Source: Acidobacteriaceae bacterium | GTDB taxonomy: Bacteria > Acidobacteriota > Terriglobia > Terriglobales > Acidobacteriaceae | Direction: 5' to 3' | DNA: 61,918 bases | Assembly: GCA_030041045.1 (NCBI GenBank) | Contig: JASHOQ010000072.1 | Span: forward strand, 1-61,918 | In this document: in pieces, positions 60,954 through 61,918 of the stretch | Layout of the letters: the number at the start of each line of letters is the position of its first letter | Position numbering within the stretch: the first letter of the stretch is position 1 | The notes under the pieces: generated by a model | What the model was told of the DNA's origin: nothing | What the model saw: the letters and a program-made list of their open reading frames with translations, nothing else | The model's database searches: none | Position numbers and translations under genes: made by a program

Positions 60954-61505
60954 TTGACCGGGACTCCGTGGCACGTATTGCACGTCATCTCAAACCATGA
61001 GAAGCGGGTGGCACAACACTTAGCTGTGCGTGGGTTAGAGCACTTTCTCCCGCTCTATACAGAGAGTTCCCGCTGGACGGATCGGACCGTCGTCCTGGAG
61101 CGGCCGCTCTTCGGTGGTTACGTATTTGTGCGCTACTCGCCAGAAACGCGCCTCTGCCTTATTTCCACGCCCGGCGTCATACGCCTCTTGGGCGATGGCG
61201 AAAATGAATCCGTAAGCGCGGAGGAAATGGCAAGAATTCGCCAGGGGTTGGCGAGCGGATGCTTGCTGCGGCCTCATCCCAACGTTGACTTAGGCACGCC
61301 GGTGCGAGTGCGAAGTGGCGTATTTGAGGGGGTGGAAGGCACGGTCACCGAGTTCCGGCGTTCCACCAAGGTGGTCATCGCGCTAACTGCGATCAGCCGG
61401 TGCTTTTCGGTCGAAGTGGATCTCCAGGAAATCGAGGTTCTTCGCAAAACCACCAATGGACCAGAGATGAGGAGGGAGCCCAGAACTGCCTTCGTGCCCG
61501 CCTAG
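60954..61505 (+). CDS. NusG-paralogue transcription antiterminator (UpxY/RfaH/LoaP type)
   Basis: The 183-residue protein has the NGN domain (WHVLHVISNHEKRVAQHLAV, HFLPLY, RPLFGGYVFVRY and STPGVIRLLG). A KOW region follows (LGTPVRVRSGVFEGVEGTV). It differs from housekeeping NusG in its short linker and fits the specialised paralogues that promote read-through of long polysaccharide operons. The start is TTG 60954, with AAGGTGG upstream. It lies at the 3' end of the EPS cluster rather than at its start, so it may act in trans. A Rho-independent terminator follows at 61647. Confidence 0.85.
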   Translation: MTGTPWHVLHVISNHEKRVAQHLAVRGLEHFLPLYTESSRWTDRTVVLERPLFGGYVFVRYSPETRLCLISTPGVIRLLGDGENESVSAEEMARIRQGLASGCLLRPHPNVDLGTPVRVRSGVFEGVEGTVTEFRRSTKVVIALTAISRCFSVEVDLQEIEVLRKTTNGPEMRREPRTAFVPA

Positions 61506-61646
61506 CGGCGCCGGCTTTGTGATCGGCTATCTGTCGGGGCACATTTCTTCATCGCGCTTTGCCACGGGGGCTGGTTCGCAATGCATCTGTCTCCCTGTCC
61601 CTGATGTACTAGAACAAGGTTCTCCTTATAGACTCCCCTCGCGTGC

Positions 61647-61674
61647 AGCCCAGCTATTTCGGGCGCTTTTTTTT
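61647..61674 (+). terminator. Probable Rho-independent terminator after the NusG paralogue
   Basis: GCCC (61648-61651) pairs with GGGC (61661-61664) around a nine-base loop, and eight T residues follow at 61667-61674. The stem is short but the T-run is strong. Confidence 0.5.
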
Positions 61675-61698
61675 GCTTCGGATGAGTCCATTTTTCAT

Positions 61699-61736
61699 GA
61701 GAGCGGGACAAGCGATGCTTTGCTTTTCCCGCTCTC
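61699..61736. terminator. Strong stem-loop next to the second GH12-like gene
   Basis: GAGAGCGGGA (61699-61708) and TCCCGCTCTC (61727-61736) form a perfect 10-bp stem with an 18-base loop. It begins nine bases past the stop codon of the minus-strand gene. No T-run follows on either strand, so it may slow RNA decay or act as a bidirectional terminator rather than a classic intrinsic terminator. Confidence 0.5.
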
Positions 61737-61744
61737 CTTCAGGT

Positions 61745-61918
61745 CTACTGGACGGCGGTCTGCGTCAAGCTGTTCACGGTGAATTGCTGGGTTGTCCCGT
61801 CCGTAGTACTGATTTCGAAACCGTAGCCGAACTGGGTAAGTGTGCTACCCGCCGGCAGGCAGTCCGTAGTACCACTCGCGGTCTTGCATATGTCATTGCC
61901 TTCCAGGTACTTAAGCAT
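61745..61918 (-). CDS. GH12-like glycoside hydrolase, 3' end only
   Basis: The 57 codons visible before TAG at 61745-61747 read MLKYLEGNDICKTA onward. They end FGYGFEISTTDGTTQQFTVN plus SLTQTAVQ. This matches the C-terminus of the protein at 1-1431 (MVDYLEA, then SYGFELCTTGGVNEEFEVNS), including the second catalytic Glu (codon 61814-61816) and the closing strand. The gene continues to the right beyond the window. The assignment rests on this short alignment and is good for paralogy, weaker for function. Confidence 0.6.
   Translation of the reverse strand: MLKYLEGNDICKTASGTTDCLPAGSTLTQFGYGFEISTTDGTTQQFTVNSLTQTAVQ

Noticed and set aside
1..61918. tRNA, rRNA, integrase, phage or conjugation genes
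   Set aside because: None recognised on either strand; the rearrangement in the EPS cluster shows no integrase or attachment site, only the MITE.

Overview
The window looks like chromosomal DNA of an Acidobacteriota (Terriglobia-type) soil bacterium. The grounds are a TonB-dependent receptor with a carboxypeptidase-like N-terminal domain, an ECF-like sigma factor next to a Ser/Thr kinase with TPRs, a membrane HTH-TPR regulator, very large Ig/TIG/RCC1/HAF secreted proteins, a GC-rich composition and frequent GTG/TTG starts. This placement is inference; there is no rRNA or other marker gene.

Region 1 (1-10.6 kb) reads as a plant-glycan utilisation patch: the 3' part of a GH12 endoglucanase/xyloglucanase-like gene, a large TonB-dependent receptor, a GH2 enzyme with a Tat-like signal, and a convergent BglX-like GH3 beta-glucosidase. 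The far right edge (61.7-61.9 kb, minus strand) holds the 3' end of a second GH12-like gene, so GH12 paralogues sit at both ends of the window.

Region 2 (11.2-31.3 kb) holds signalling and secreted-protein genes: an HTH-TPR regulator; a HAF-repeat/chitobiase-C-domain surface protein; a small barrel protein; an unknown membrane protein with a fossil of a paralogue just upstream; a DyP peroxidase overlapping an encapsulin shell gene (the peroxidase carries an encapsulin targeting tail); an ECF sigma factor/Ser-Thr kinase pair; a 2039-residue RCC1 + TIG protein; and a glycine-zipper periplasmic protein.

Region 3 (32.3-60.5 kb) is a long co-oriented exopolysaccharide (Wzx/Wzy-type) cluster. In order it holds an RHH-like regulator, Wzi, an SLBB/Wza-like export protein, Wzz/GumC, Wzx, asparagine synthase, Wzy, GT4, SDR dehydratase, GT4, hexapeptide acyltransferase, Gfo/Idh/MocA oxidoreductase, methyltransferase, UDP-GlcNAc 2-epimerase, GT4, DegT aminotransferase, a decayed GT4, a MITE, a UDP-sulfoquinovose-synthase-like enzyme, a methyltransferase remnant, a second DegT aminotransferase, a small initiating phosphoglycosyl transferase and a WbpM/CapD-like dehydratase. 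Many genes overlap by a few bases, which suggests one or a few operons. A NusG-paralogue antiterminator (UpxY/RfaH type) follows.

The least expected things are: (i) a 119-bp, TA-bounded, strongly palindromic MITE-like element present twice in inverted orientation (18.4 kb and 54.9 kb), one copy 43 bp upstream of the DyP-encapsulin pair and one inside a rearrangement scar in the EPS cluster; (ii) the scar itself, with an internally deleted glycosyltransferase and a methyltransferase tail, both paralogous to intact genes a few kb upstream; (iii) a shared C-terminal module (membrane segment, Arg cluster, second membrane segment with a lipobox-like Cys, final Ig-like strands) on two unrelated giant surface proteins; (iv) a possible sulfoquinovose branch in the EPS cluster.
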